Below, one piece after another: positions 46,240 through 58,106 of a stretch of 64,000 bases of DNA. The notes under the pieces were generated by a model. It was not told where the DNA came from and searched no databases. It saw only the letters and a list, made by a program, of their open reading frames with translations. How positions within the stretch are numbered: the stretch's first letter is position 1; every line of letters starts with the position of its first letter. The DNA is taken from assembly GCA_047495785.1 (NCBI GenBank), contig JBLDXI010000042.1, positions 3,720,001-3,784,000 of the forward strand. The letters run 5' to 3'. The position numbers and the translations under genes are program-made. This DNA comes from Lepidodermella squamata (taxonomy: Eukaryota; Gastrotricha).

Positions 46240-49210
46240 TCAAGGTTGCGATGCGACAGATACGGCATATAAATTCAGGCAAAGAAATGCGTCGATTATG
46301 ACTAGGAATGCCAACAAATCGAATGCACGGGCATAGCACATTGTCGTTCTAAAAACAGCGAACTTCCGATTGTAATTCATCAGTTGCGGTTGACTAGCTG
46401 TGAGGCCCAAAATTGCAACTTCATACAGCGTTAACGCGCCAGTCAGTCCGCAGAGAATCAACATGTACTCAGCCAGTAGCACAGACTCGGCTGTTTCGGG
46501 AACTTCTTGAAGTACATCTGCCTGTGTGACTATCAGACTTAGCAGAAGCGTACCCGTAAACACCGGTCGGTCGGGAACATCAGGCTGAAAGATGAGAGAC
46601 GAAAACACCAATACCGTAATAATAGCACTGGGCGCCATTTTGTTAACAATAATGGGATTTGGGTCTCGCGAGAAAGCCACAGTAAACCGAGCGAAGCTTG
46701 ACGTATCATTTAGTCTCAGTGGTGATTTCGTTATTCCATAGTTAGAAACAGCCGAATCAAGCGCCCAAAGTTCGTTACTGAACGACTCGTCAAAGCTTAT
46801 CCGTGTTCCGCTAAAGCTCACGAATTTATCAGATTCATCGAGTAAGAACGTAAAATCGCATTGTTGCGAGTCGAAGGGGAATTTTCGCAACTTCAGAGCG
46901 CATTTCGACTTGATGACACCATACATTATCCAATGGAAAAATAGTGTGCGATTCGGTGTTGTCGGGTAGTAAGCGATTTGCGTCTGCTCCTTGTAGCCGG
47001 ACTCCATGTAGATGTCGGTTGTAGTATTCGCGAAGCGCATGGCAGGAACCCATATTTGTTTGCGGTCTACCGTGTAAACGCGGTCGGCTTCGTTTACGTC
47101 AGGGGCTGTAACTTCTTTCCAACAGGTTTTTACTATCCATTGAACAGTGAGCTTCGCTCCGACTACAATTTGACGCGATATAACATCGATGTCTTCTAGC
47201 GTATGAAGCTCCATGCTGATATATATTTTCGTACCGGATTGTGGAGTTCTGGAAGGCATCAAGTCTTGTTACAAATGTTTCAAAGCCAACATTCTTGCGC
47301 TAAAGAAGAATTTCTCATAATTTTGTTTGTCGGATATTGCTTTACCTGTAACTGGAATTCTTAGCACGACCCGTAGAGATCAGCTTAAGAGAGGAAACTG
47401 ACGCAGAAACAATTATGTAAAAATTCATTTCGCATTTTTTTCGCATTTATAGTTGTTTAATTTTCTGATCCCAGAATAGTATGGTGATTTTAAATTTTTG
47501 ATGGCCCGGGGCCCGGATCATTCATCTTTGACAAAGGCTGTTTCAAGAAATTTAGCGATCGTTGAGTCTACTAAGCTGCCAGGGTACTTGATTATCGCAG
47601 CAATCAGAATACGTTGATAACGATCGCCGAAACTTGCTCCAATAAGTGGCAACAATGGGGAAATGGCTGACATTCCTATGACGACTATTCAAGTGACTAT
47701 ATTCTTCGAAGACCGTACTCCGGCAAGTTTGAAAATTGTCGAATTCGATATCTTTCAAATTCACATTTCGGCTAACTCTATTTAGGTTGCTCAGCTTCCC
47801 CATCGCCTTCACCCTTCACGAATTTCGAACCTTCAATTACAGCTCAATATGGAATATTCGAGAGGAGCGGGATCCGAGTTCAGGGCACAAATCACGTAAG
47901 CGCCTTACCTTGCATTTGGACTGATAAGCGGGCAAGTAGTCAAATCACTAATCGTGAGTAATGGAATTTCGTTCCCATTCAGCAAATAGGGTATCCCGAA
48001 ATACGAGACATTCGTGTTGAAGTCATAAGTTCTGGATTCTGCTGTTGCTGCAGTGCTGGTGGCAGCCGTTGTCGGAGTAGTCGTTGTTGGGTTTGTTCGG
48101 GTCGTAGTCGGTGTAATGGTACTGGTTGAAGTAGATGTTGTAGTTGATGTCGTAGTAGGCGTTGTAGTGGTCGTCGAAGAAGTACTCGGTGTGTTAGTTG
48201 TAGTCGTTGTTGGGGTCGATGTCGTGGTGCTGGGACTAGTTGTCGTCGTCGTCGTGCTCGTGGTCGTTGTCGACGTGCTTGTAGTCGGTGGGCAGTAATA
48301 CATAGCTACATAGTATATATCGAGTGTATCTGAATAGCCACCACTGCGCCCACCTATTCCGAATATTTTAGGGCCAGAAAATAGGTTGGTAATTTTAGCA
48401 GGGAGGGAAAATGTGGGGTAGGGACCATCACAAGTTCCATTTCCGAAACACATTGCTATCTGCGAAAACACAGACGCGTGTCATGGTAGCCAACAACAGA
48501 TTTACGTTGTGCTTACTGTTATGTCTGACCCGTTGACGACTCGTATTTGATGGATGGCGAAGTTGTTCGCGAAATAGGGTGGCAATGTTGCGAAATTTTT
48601 TGTAAACGCCGTAACTTCGCTTCCAGCAGTCTGGTAGTAGTGCGCTGCTACAACCTTACTATACGGATTGAAATTGATAGAAAGACCCGTGTAAGCTGAC
48701 AGGGTCACCGCATAATAGTTTGAAACAGCTTAAGGAAATCATGTTTAAGCGCTTCTATTGACGGGAAACTTCTCAAACCTGAAGTAGGCGGTCGGGCGAT
48801 AGACGCGTTATTGCCGAAATGAACTCTGAACCCATCGCCCGGATTCCCATCCAGGGCTCCTGTATAAGCTAAAATTTCGATGTAGAAGTCGTCCAACGTG
48901 AATGGCTGTAAAGCAGAATGATAATGCTATGCGTTTCTGGAGTCTGCCCTCTGACCTGTTTATTCCAAAGCCCCGTTTCCCGCCATGTGTTGCCTTCCGA
49001 TGAGAGACGTGTCGTGTTGGCGGGCTGGCCAGCGTAATTTAGTCCACCCATTGGCCAATATTCCCAATACGTCGGTATGTCTGTATTGGAATTTATCAGG
49101 GACCATTGCGGAACAAGAGTTCCGCAGGAAAGCAACCCTACTTGGCCGTTAGTGTTCGTCACTACGGTTAGTAGAACGACGCTTGAGACAATGTGCAATG
49201 GAAACAGCAT
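46240..49210 (-). CDS. Lectin-like / mucin / Cys-loop channel chimeric receptor, copy B
   Basis: Five minus-strand exons, 49210-48956, 48905-48779, 48728-48517, 48459-47909 and 47248-46240, have the same phases as copy A and give 717 residues. Signal peptide MLFPLHIVSSVVLLTVVTN. Lectin-like domain with WRETGLWNKQ, DDFYIEI, GDGF, YFANNFAIHQIRVVNGSD, CFGNGTC and GIGGRSGGYSDTLDIYYVAM. The Thr-rich linker is shorter; exon 4 is 150 bp smaller than in A. Channel part: Cys-loop CALKLRKFPFDSQQC, M2 around RPVFTGTLLLSLIVTQADVL, short M3-M4 loop, stop just after M4. The 660-bp intron before exon 5 is the longest in the family. Exon 3 uses a CCTTAAG acceptor. Frame and motifs are intact. Copies A and B differ throughout, so this is not a recent duplicate. 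Confidence 0.85.
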
Positions 49211-49884
49211 TTTACATCAATCGTGTTGCTGAATTTTTCTTCTGCATTTATCTGGAATTTGTTTCCGGCGTGCTAATTGCCGCCCACCAACGCTGCAAAT
49301 CACGCCAGAAAATGCTTGTTGTTCAGCGATGTCCCCAGCCCAAGACAAAGAAAGAGCACTCGATTTCGACAAGCTTCAAAAAGATTGAGAACATGGGTAG
49401 TCTCTCCAGCAGTTGGCAGAAGTTCGAAATCGCTGGTCATGAATTAATAACGCGCCTCGCAATGTGCTTAGAGTGCCGTTTCTCCACATGCTGGCTGAGA
49501 ATAACACTACGCATCGACAGCTTCGGCACTTTTGCTGATTCTACGAATAGGTGATTTGTCGGCTAAACACGCAGCTGTTTGGATGACGTCAATTATGACA
49601 AATTCATGCAAGCAGCTGCAGTCATCGAAATAGTGCAGATAGAAGATAATCATCCGACTGGAGTCAGCATTCAAAATCCTTATGATGGAAAATTACAGTA
49701 ATCACCAATATATGAAATTGCACTACTTACACTGCATGCAGGGTAAGTGTCTGGCAAAAGCAGTTCACAGAAAACGGTTGGGCCAGATTGAAGATTGAGC
49801 ATGTTGTAGGAAGGCCCGCGGGCACTCTGAACTTCGTGGCCCTCCCTTCTCATTTTCTCCTGAGTCTGAGAAGCCCGACCTTAT

Positions 49885-50049
49885 CGTTCGTGGCGCGGAA
49901 GAACCCGCACTTCGATGATTTTTTGCCCTGACTGTACCCCGCGAGTACAGCATAACGCGCAGTATTGCATATAGTATCCAAAGCTGTACTCGCGGGGTAC
50001 CGTCAGGGCAAAAAATCATCGAAGTGCGGGTTCTTCCGCGCCACGAACG
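49885..50049. repeat. Long hairpin, 67-bp arms
   Basis: Left arm 49885-49951 and right arm 49983-50049 are reverse complements with one mismatch (ACAGTC against ACCGTC in arm sense), separated by a 31-bp loop. Such near identity suggests recent origin or active correction. No coding potential and no flanking duplication are seen. Confidence 0.9.
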
Positions 50050-51186
50050 TTATCTACAAACGAATAGCGAGCTTTGGCTGTCGACAGGATGGGATCTTGG
50101 ATCCTGGAGCTGCCAGGGATGGGAACATGATTTTCAACCGAGCGAAACGAGCCGAGGCAAAGAAATGTAAGGAAATTTTCCACTAAAAGAAGCTCCAAAC
50201 AGTGGGCTAAATTCTTGTTTTCTTGCCAGGGCTGGCCGAGCTGGGGGTGTTACCCCCATCCCCCTGAAAGTCGCACATTGGCTGTTGATATTTCATCGAT
50301 AATTTCATGTTATAGCGGCCTGAAGCTCTTAGTACAGTGCGTCCAGTAAATGTCGAAAAAATTTGTTTAGCGTTTAGCCACCAATTTTTTAATTCGAGAA
50401 ATTTGTTCACGAGCCCACATCTGTTCAGAAGGGGACTCTCGCCTGTTTTGTTTGAAGTTTGAAATAAATGGTTAAGCGCCCGCTATGGTTCTGCCCGTAG
50501 CAATAATTTCTGTCTGTTTCTTGCATGAGCAGAATACAGATGAAAAATTTCCAATAAAATTGATGATTTCATGGATTTTGCTTGGATAAAAGTGCCAAAT
50601 CGGGCGTGTCTATCGTCTCTCTATCAGGCCCAATATAAACTATCTGAATTCCATCGAACATCCACAGCTAATTTTACACAAAAATTGCGTTAGCCAAATA
50701 GCTCACGTTGTCCAAATCAGAGGCTCCCAAATAGGGTCGGTACCGTCGGTAACTTCTTCATTATTTACTTTATTATTTATTATTTACTGATCAGCACACA
50801 AACTGATAAGTGAGAAGCCAAAGCTAATTTTACTGCCCTTTTTGCGGGCGGTGAGTTGATCTAGTTTTTAGTCAGAATGTGCGGTAAAAATGTTACAGCA
50901 AACCGCATCTCGCTACGGTGAAACAAACGTGCGTTGACGTCCAAGTTTTTTGTTGCTTTTGTTGCTAAGCGTTAATATTTATTTACCTAGATTTTGTTTT
51001 AGTTGCATATACGCGTTTCAATAATGCGATATTTTTAGATCTTCAATGATGCGGTACCAAACAAACATTTGTGGACTACTGAAACATAATGAGGTAGCAA
51101 TAAGGTATCTACAGCCTTTTGACCTGAAGTTCGAAGAAATAAAGCCTTTGTTATATCAACAATCTGTCAGCAAAAATAGGTGAATA
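50050..51186. other. Intergenic, no gene seen
   Basis: Non-repetitive text between the hairpin and the channel fragment. No domain, RNA gene or promoter could be supported. Confidence 0.5.
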
Positions 51187-51438
51187 TTACGCCGCGACAA
51201 GTACAGCGTAAACATTCAACACAAAAATCGCGTCCATGAGGACGAGAAAAGCCGATATATCAAAGGCACGGGCGTAGCTTAATGTCGACTTGAAGACAGC
51301 GAATTTGCCATCACCATCCATCAGAAGTGGGTAACGAGCTGTTGCTGCCAACATGGCCGCTTCATAGAGCACTTAAGTGCCAGTCAGTCCGCATAGAATC
51401 AGCATATACTCAGCCAACAGTACTGACTCCGCTGTATC
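51187..51438 (-). pseudogene. Channel C-terminal fragment (M3-M4) of the receptor family
   Basis: Only the end of the channel exon remains: TAESVLLAEYMLILCGLTG, then YEAAMLAATARYPLLMDGDG and RAFDISAFLVLMDAIFVLNV, closest to copy A. An in-frame TAA (51375-51373) replaces the Leu codon found in copy A. The 5' edge abuts a 19-base G run. It is a relic, or a piece left by a failed assembly join at the G run. Confidence 0.85.
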
Positions 51439-51457
51439 GGGGGGGGGGGGGGGGGGG
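51439..51457. repeat. Poly-G run of 19 bases
   Basis: Nineteen consecutive G on the plus strand, exactly at the edge of the receptor-fragment homology. Confidence 0.9.
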
Positions 51458-53303
51458 CTGATGTTCTCCGAGGAATGAGGAATCCCTGAGGTCATGAAGG
51501 GTTGAACGATTTTTTGTATCGAACCGGGACCAGAGATCTTTGATTTGGAAACTTTTCATGATGATTGCTCATGAATTTGAGAAGAACCGCGTGATCAAAT
51601 TTCATGAAGAATTTTCAGCAAATCTCCGAGTCCCCTGACCAACACAGTGCAATTTGCAGTTACGCAACAAGGTGAGAACAGGTGGGCCCAGGGTCAAGTA
51701 TTAATATTTTAGGGCAAACATTGTTTGTTCAAATGAGAAAAATTTTACTGGCGATTGTCATCACTAGAGACCAAGGTCACTGCTAAAATATATGCCAAAT
51801 GTCCCCTGGCTTCGGCGGAATAAGCATACAATACCTCAGATTTGCTAAGTAACACCGGGTGGTGCTACATTCACTCAGTTTTACTAAAATTTAGGTAATT
51901 CGTTACGCAACACACTTTTCTGCTACGCTCAATCAGGTTTATGCAGCGCTCGCCATTTAAGTCAAAACTATCTGTACGTATATTCAGATAATCCTCTTGT
52001 TCATTCGTTCGCCTATGAACGTACCTGATAAAACACTATTCACTGAGAATACGCCGTTTCACAAACGCAACAAAATGGTTTTATTTTCCTTTGAATCTCA
52101 TATCACATACATCAACAAATATAATAGCAAAACTCTTAAATCTGACATATTGAACCTCGCAAAAAAAAGATTCTACCAATATAATGCCGAGTAAAAATTA
52201 AGAACTAATTAAGTAGTAGTAGTTTATTGTTAAAACAATGATCCGACTGATACTAAGTAACAGTTTGCCTATAGACACGGGTATTTACATTTAACTAATT
52301 CTTTCTGTACAAATGATTATTTATAATTTTGCATGATGATGTTATAATACTTTAACGAACACACCCACACACACGCAATATAAGGATGACTTGATTTTGA
52401 AAATTCGCACCGATTCAGTGATCAGTTTTTAAAATGTTCATTTCCTCCTGAGGAATAATTTGGGTTCACTTTTCCTCAGTCTCAGGAATGAACTGACTCA
52501 AAGCTCAAAAAGGTTCAAGATCTAAAGTGGATATTGGCTTCTCGGTCGCCTTTTAATCATTTCTAAGTCAAATTGATAGAAATGTTATTATAATGATTAA
52601 ATTTCACCGTGGTGATCCCAAAAATCGGACTTCTATCAATTTGATTAATATCTCACGGTCATAATACCATGGTATTTACTACCATAAACGAAGTCATTTC
52701 CAAGTCTATCGGGAATTCGGTACCAAGAAAATCATCAAAACATCGCCGCTTCTAACTTCATACTCTATCGACGACCCTGAAATCTAAAATCGAAGCATTA
52801 CTGTGATTGTGTCATGATCGATTTGTAAAATACGAAACGAGTGCAAATTTTCCCCAGCAGCTTTTAAAATGCCGAAACGTCAGAAATAGTATAATAATTC
52901 TCAACAAATTAGAAATGCCCTTGCCCTCAATTTCAGTACATTTGAGCCAAGGGTGATTTCAACTCAACTTTCGAAAAACAGGCTCTGGGTTTCAGGTTTT
53001 AGTTGTTTTCTTTACAAAATAAGCAAAGTTGCAGCAATGACAATCTGGAAAGAAATTCGAACCGAGTAAGCTAAATAATAATAATATAGCGCATGGTATA
53101 ATTTTGTTTTTCAGATATACCATCCTACCCAATAATGCCGGATCCCATTTTAGTGAACCCATTTTAGTGTGCCATCACCGCAGTCTGACGGTTGGCGGTC
53201 TAAGATGACCTATGAATGGGGATGGAAATTGAATAGCATTAGGATTTAGCATTGATAAAGAGACGAAGCAATTAGGAAGCTTTCCACTAACGCTCCTGCT
53301 GAA
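51458..53303. other. Intergenic, no gene seen
   Basis: AT-rich text with no coding or RNA gene supported. It is the 3' flank of copy C. Confidence 0.5.
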
Positions 53304-56008
53304 TCAGTTATACGAGGCCACAAATACGGCATAGACGTTGAGACAAAGAAACGCATCGGTTAAGATAAGGAAAGCTGACAAATCGAATGCGCGGGCGAGG
53401 CTCATCCTTGAATTCAATACAACCAACTTCACTTTGTTGGCGATTAGATGTGGGTGACTAGCGGTAATCCCAAACATTACCGCTTCATAGAGCGTCAATG
53501 CGCCAGTCAGTCCGCACAAAATCAGCAAATACTCTGCCAGCAAGACTGACTCGGAAGTTTCGGGAAGTTCTTGGAGAACATTAGCCTGCGTTACTATTAG
53601 GCTTAGCAAAATGGTGGCCGTAAATACTGGTCGATCTGGAACGTCAGCCTGAAATACCAGAGACGAAAAAACAAGAAGCGTTAGAATGGCACAGGGTGCC
53701 AAGTTGTTTATGATGATAGGATTCGGATTTCGCGAGAAAGCCACGGTGAAGCGGGCGTAGCCTGACGTAGCATTTAGCCTTAGGGGTGACCTTGTAACTC
53801 CATAGGTAGAAACAGCTGAACCAAGCGTCCAAAGCTCGTTGTTGAACGTCTCAGCGAAGCTTATTCGAGTTCCTCCGAAATTTAAGAATCTATCAGCTTC
53901 ATCGAGCAGGAACGTGAAATCACATTGCTGTGAATCGAAAGGAAATTTCCGCAACTTCAGGAAGCATTTTGATTTGATGACCCCGAGCAGACTCCAGTGG
54001 AAAAATAGCGTGCGATTTGGCGTGGTAGGGTAGTATGCGATATGCATAAGCTCTTTGTAGCCATTTTCCATGTAGACATCGGTCGTAGTGTTTGCGAAGC
54101 GCATACTTGGAACCCATACCTGTTTGCGGTCTACGGTGTAGACGCGATCAGCTTCGTTGACATCAGGTGCTGTCGCTGCTTCTTCACAGTTGCGTACAAT
54201 CCATTGAACAGTGAGCTTGACGCCGGCTACAATCTGCCGCGATTTTGCATCGATCTCCTCGAGTGTATACATTATCATGCTAATGTACATTTTCGAACCA
54301 GATGCTGGAGTTCTGTAAAGAGTTATTATTTCTTCAATCAAAATTGCTGATAAATGAGGGGTCGAAATTTTGAAAATTTGTGTCCCATCAACCGTTGGGT
54401 CTTTTTCAAAGCGGTTTTCGCTGGAATGAGCCTTAATTCACGCCACAAAAGCTCACGATTCCACAATACATGACAGATGCGCCTTTGTTTATTAGCCGAA
54501 GTGAGCCATGATTATGTACAATTGGGGCCGTGCCCTTTTGATGCATGACTAATTTTTTTCAGGCCCCAATATACATAAGGAGACTTGACCCAATTAGAAA
54601 TTTGAAATAATTAACTTTACCTAACGTTGGGATTGATATTGGGACAAGGTGTCAAATCACTGATCGAAAGCAATGGAGTTTCGTTGCCGTCTATCAAATA
54701 GGGTATGCCGAAATCAGAGACGCCCATGGTGAAGTCATAGGTCCGAAATCCGGCGACTGTTGCGCTTGTTGGGGGGTCAGCAGATGTGGCGCTTGACCGA
54801 GTGGTAGTCGTACGGGTCGTAGTGTTCGTACTGGTCGAAGTAGGCGTGGTTGAGGCTGTAGTTGACGTCGAGGTGGCACTGGGGCTGCTATTTGCTGTCG
54901 TTGCGGGAGTGGTCAGAGTAGTTGGAGTCCATTTAGCGGAGCTTGTAGTAAGCGTTGACCTAGTGGTAGTCGTAAAAGTTGATGCTTTGCTACTGGTCGT
55001 GGTTGAGGCTGTATTTGTCATCGATGTCAATGAAGTCGATTTGGTGCTAGTACTAGTCGATGTGGTCGTCGTCGACGTGCTTGTGGTTGGTGTGCAGTCG
55101 TAAACAGCTACATAGTACAGATCGAGAGTATCTGAGTAAGTTCCACTGCGCCCACCTATTCCGAACATTTTTGGGCCCGCGAACAGGCTGGACATTTTCA
55201 CGGGTGAAGATAAGTTGGAAATAGGCCCCAGACAAGTTCCGTTCTGCAAACACATCGCAATCTGTGACGTCAAACGCAAACTATTAGCAGCCAATAGGAA
55301 AACCTTTTCCACAAACCGATACGTCCGATCCGTTGGTAACTCGCAATTGATGGATTATGAAGTTGTTCGCGAACCAAGGCGTCAGTGATATCAAATTTTT
55401 GTAGAGCAGTCGCGTCACATTTCCGGGTGTCTGATAAACGTTGGCATCCACGAAGTTCAAGTACGGGCTGTAAGTAGCAGTGAAACCCGAATAAGCCGCC
55501 ATATTAACGGCATACTTGTGTACGTAGGCTAGAAATAACCCGCCTTCAAGTATCCTCTGTATTAGGGTCATTTGTCATACCTGACGTTGGCGGCCTGGTA
55601 AGAGAAGCGTTATCGCCAATCACAATCCTAAAACCATCACCGTCTCCCGAATCTAAGGCTCCTGTGTGAGCCAGAACCTCGATGTAGAAATCATCCAAAG
55701 TAAAGGGCTGTAAAACAGAATGTAATGCTTTTGCGATTATCAGCAAATACCCTAACCTGTTTGTTCCAAAGCCCCGTTTCTCGCCACGTGCTACCTTCCG
55801 ATGCGAGGCGAGTAGTGTTTGGTGGCTGGCCGGTTAAATTTAGCCCAGCCATTGGCATATAGTCCCAATAAGCAGGGATGTCAGCATTGTGATTTATAAG
55901 TGACCATTGTGGAACAAGAGTTCCGCAAGATAGCTCTCCCACTTGACAGCAAGTGTTACTAACATAAGCTAATAGCAAGAAGCTAGAGGCAAGATGGGCT
56001 CGAAACAT
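53304..56008 (-). CDS. Lectin-like / mucin / Cys-loop channel chimeric receptor, copy C
   Basis: Five minus-strand exons, 56008-55757, 55707-55581, 55528-55317, 55261-54621 and 54312-53304, with phases as in A and B, give 746 residues. Signal peptide about 1-21 (MFRAHLASSFLLLAYVSN). Lectin-like domain with WRETGLWNKQ, DDFYIEV, GDGF, WFANNFIIHQLRVTNGSD, CLQNGTC and GIGGRSGTYSDTLDLYYVAV. Thr/Ser linker, then the channel with Cys-loop CFLKLRKFPFDSQQC, M2 around RPVFTATILLSLIVTQANVL and a short M3-M4 loop. The donor AG|GTAAAGT and acceptor CTTTACAG joining linker to channel restore the phrase NPNVRTPASGSKMYIS. This shows directly that both parts belong to one transcript unit if spliced as in A and B. 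Confidence 0.86.
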
Positions 56009-57739
56009 AATTTTTGTTTGCCGCCTGCCTTGTGTTTACCTGATTTTTTGAATGTCTTCCCGGTGCTAACTGCTTAGCTACTTGGTTACCATCAATTTTA
56101 CTTTCATCCAAATGGCGACAATTCCTCTAATTTAAAATTCAATCATGCAATACGCATTGTCGTATAAAAAATATCTCGGATGCTTACCATGCTTACAATA
56201 TATAGATCAAAACAACTAATTGCAGTACTCGATCCTGACGCGCAGTTTGAATAGCAAAACTTTTCCTAGCTTGAAATTAGGGCTACGACAAAGTCAATTC
56301 GCGCAACTGCAGCCTACCTAAACATTATTCATTTACTTATCTATTATTGAGCTATTTAATACACGTCTGCAATAAAACCGGCGAGTTTCAACCCGTGTAT
56401 TGAGGAGTTGTGGCCGCCCACGCTATCCAGGCAGCAGGAAAAATGAAGTAAACTTATCAGGTCTCAGGGTCAGGGGGGTTGATGCGCTATGACAGCGAAC
56501 GAACTAAAATAATTTTTATTGTCCTTCTCCTTCATGCGTGTTGTTGACAGTAATGATGGTTTAGGTAACATTATTCATTATTTCATGCATACTTAGTGCC
56601 ACCGATCGCAATACAGAATACATAATACCCTGGGAACTAAATACAGTTCTGACCATCAAAAGCTGGTTTACAGGCATCCTTTGTGAGAGGGTCGTTACGT
56701 GCTCTCGGCCCGTTTCATCGTTAATTTCTCGTGCCAGCGCTCGTGGCAGCAATACCGCATGTCGCCATATTCTGTTATGTAACTACATTGCAACTTGAAT
56801 ATATTGCAACGGTGTTATAACGAACGATTTTGGTTGGCTCGTTCCAAAATAATCACTTTGCATGTAAACAACCTTAGCTATAACGAACATTTTATAGCGA
56901 ACTTTTATCTATAACGAACGTTTCGAGTCATGAGACGTACTATAGGACGCCGTAGAGAATCAGAAAAAGCGTGATATTTTTAATGAGGTCCAAAGTCCAA
57001 CTCGACCAATGAATCATGTCATTACTTTGTTGCAATCATCTTAAGCCTCTTTTTTTGCTTAAGATCAACGAGATCAACACATCTTCACACAGCGTCACGC
57101 CGATCTTTTTCAAACACCCCAGTTTCTGTCTTAGATGCTTTGAACATTACATTTTCAGACACAAAATTGCTCTCGTGGAAGTCCTTAACGATTCCGCCTA
57201 CTGACATTATCAAAAGGAACCCGTTAAAACCAGTTTCAAAAATCAGTGTTGAAATCAATATTCAGCTTTTTCATATTTTTCACTCGCAGCTGTTTTAGAG
57301 CACAAAAATCAAGCACTCCGCCTGTAGTCCTGGCGGATAGGACGATTTCGGCCGGTTTGATTAAATTTTAATAGCGTCGTCATTTTTTATTTCCAACTCG
57401 AAAAAATTGACAGTCAATGAGAGGTGAATGAGACTATGACGGACACGGTGGTATTTTTTGTGGGATCATAGAGAGATCAGAAACCTATGAAATTTCAAGT
57501 TGAAATAAATCGAATTTTCAATCTCATGTTGAGTATTTTCGAATTGCTAGTATCTCCTGACCATGCAAGATAACGGTGTCCTGGTTTCAAAACATTGTAG
57601 CCAACATCGAAAAGCAATATTCCCCAAACGCGCGATCAAGAATTCATCAAATTCGAATTTCTGTGAATTTTCAAAGTCGTAATTCCGAAATCGTCCTTCC
57701 CGCCGTGAAAGGGTTAATTATTAACTTTGCATCCCGCAT
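56009..57739. other. Intergenic, no gene seen
   Basis: AT-rich flank upstream of copy C. The word TATAACGAAC occurs three times between 56815 and 56925, perhaps a remnant repeat. No gene is supported. Confidence 0.45.
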
Positions 57740-57930
57740 CAAATGCGGTACGGTGCGGGATGCCTTGAGTTCACTTAATCCCGCACTTCGTCTCGCGCCT
57801 CCCGCAGTTCATCCCGCAGTTCATCCCGCAGTGCATCCCGCACATCCCGCAGCTCATCCAGCACCTCGTCTCGTTCTGAGATGTTTCGGGGTGCGGGATC
57901 CCGCAGCTCATCCCGCACTTGAGGCGAATG
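57740..57930. repeat. Tandem CATCCCGCA repeat region
   Basis: A GC-rich block of repeated 9-11-bp words (TCATCCCGCAG and variants, also TGCGGGAT in reverse), far from the local base composition. It lies next to the tRNA-like segment and may be the body of the same mobile repeat. Confidence 0.7.
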
Positions 57931-57942
57931 AAATAAAAAAGC

Positions 57943-58014
57943 GGACGAGGGCGGGAATCGAACCAGTGACTTCAATCACCAAACACGCACGCTGATCGAT
58001 TGCGCCACCGGTCC
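57943..58014 (-). other. tRNA-like segment, probably a SINE head or tRNA relic
   Basis: Seventy-two bases on the minus strand with a good Pol III A box (TGGCGCAATCGATCAGCG) and B box (GGTTCGATTCC). The D stem pairs. The acceptor stem pairs only in part and the anticodon and T stems do not fold properly, so it is not called as a functional tRNA. It sits just beyond the point where receptor copy D is cut off. Confidence 0.5.
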
Positions 58015-58106
58015 TATCACAATAAGATATACAGAACGGCGATACTTGGTTCGCGCTGAAATTGCGTGCAAAGTCAGTAAAATTGGCGTGCGGCCAAGGC
58101 CAAATT

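Noticed and set aside
56815-56925. Three TATAACGAAC words as transposon ends
   Set aside because: No inverted partner or target duplication could be found; probably a decayed repeat.
57943-58014. Functional tRNA gene on the minus strand
   Set aside because: A and B boxes are good, but the acceptor, anticodon and T stems do not pair well; kept only as a tRNA-like segment.
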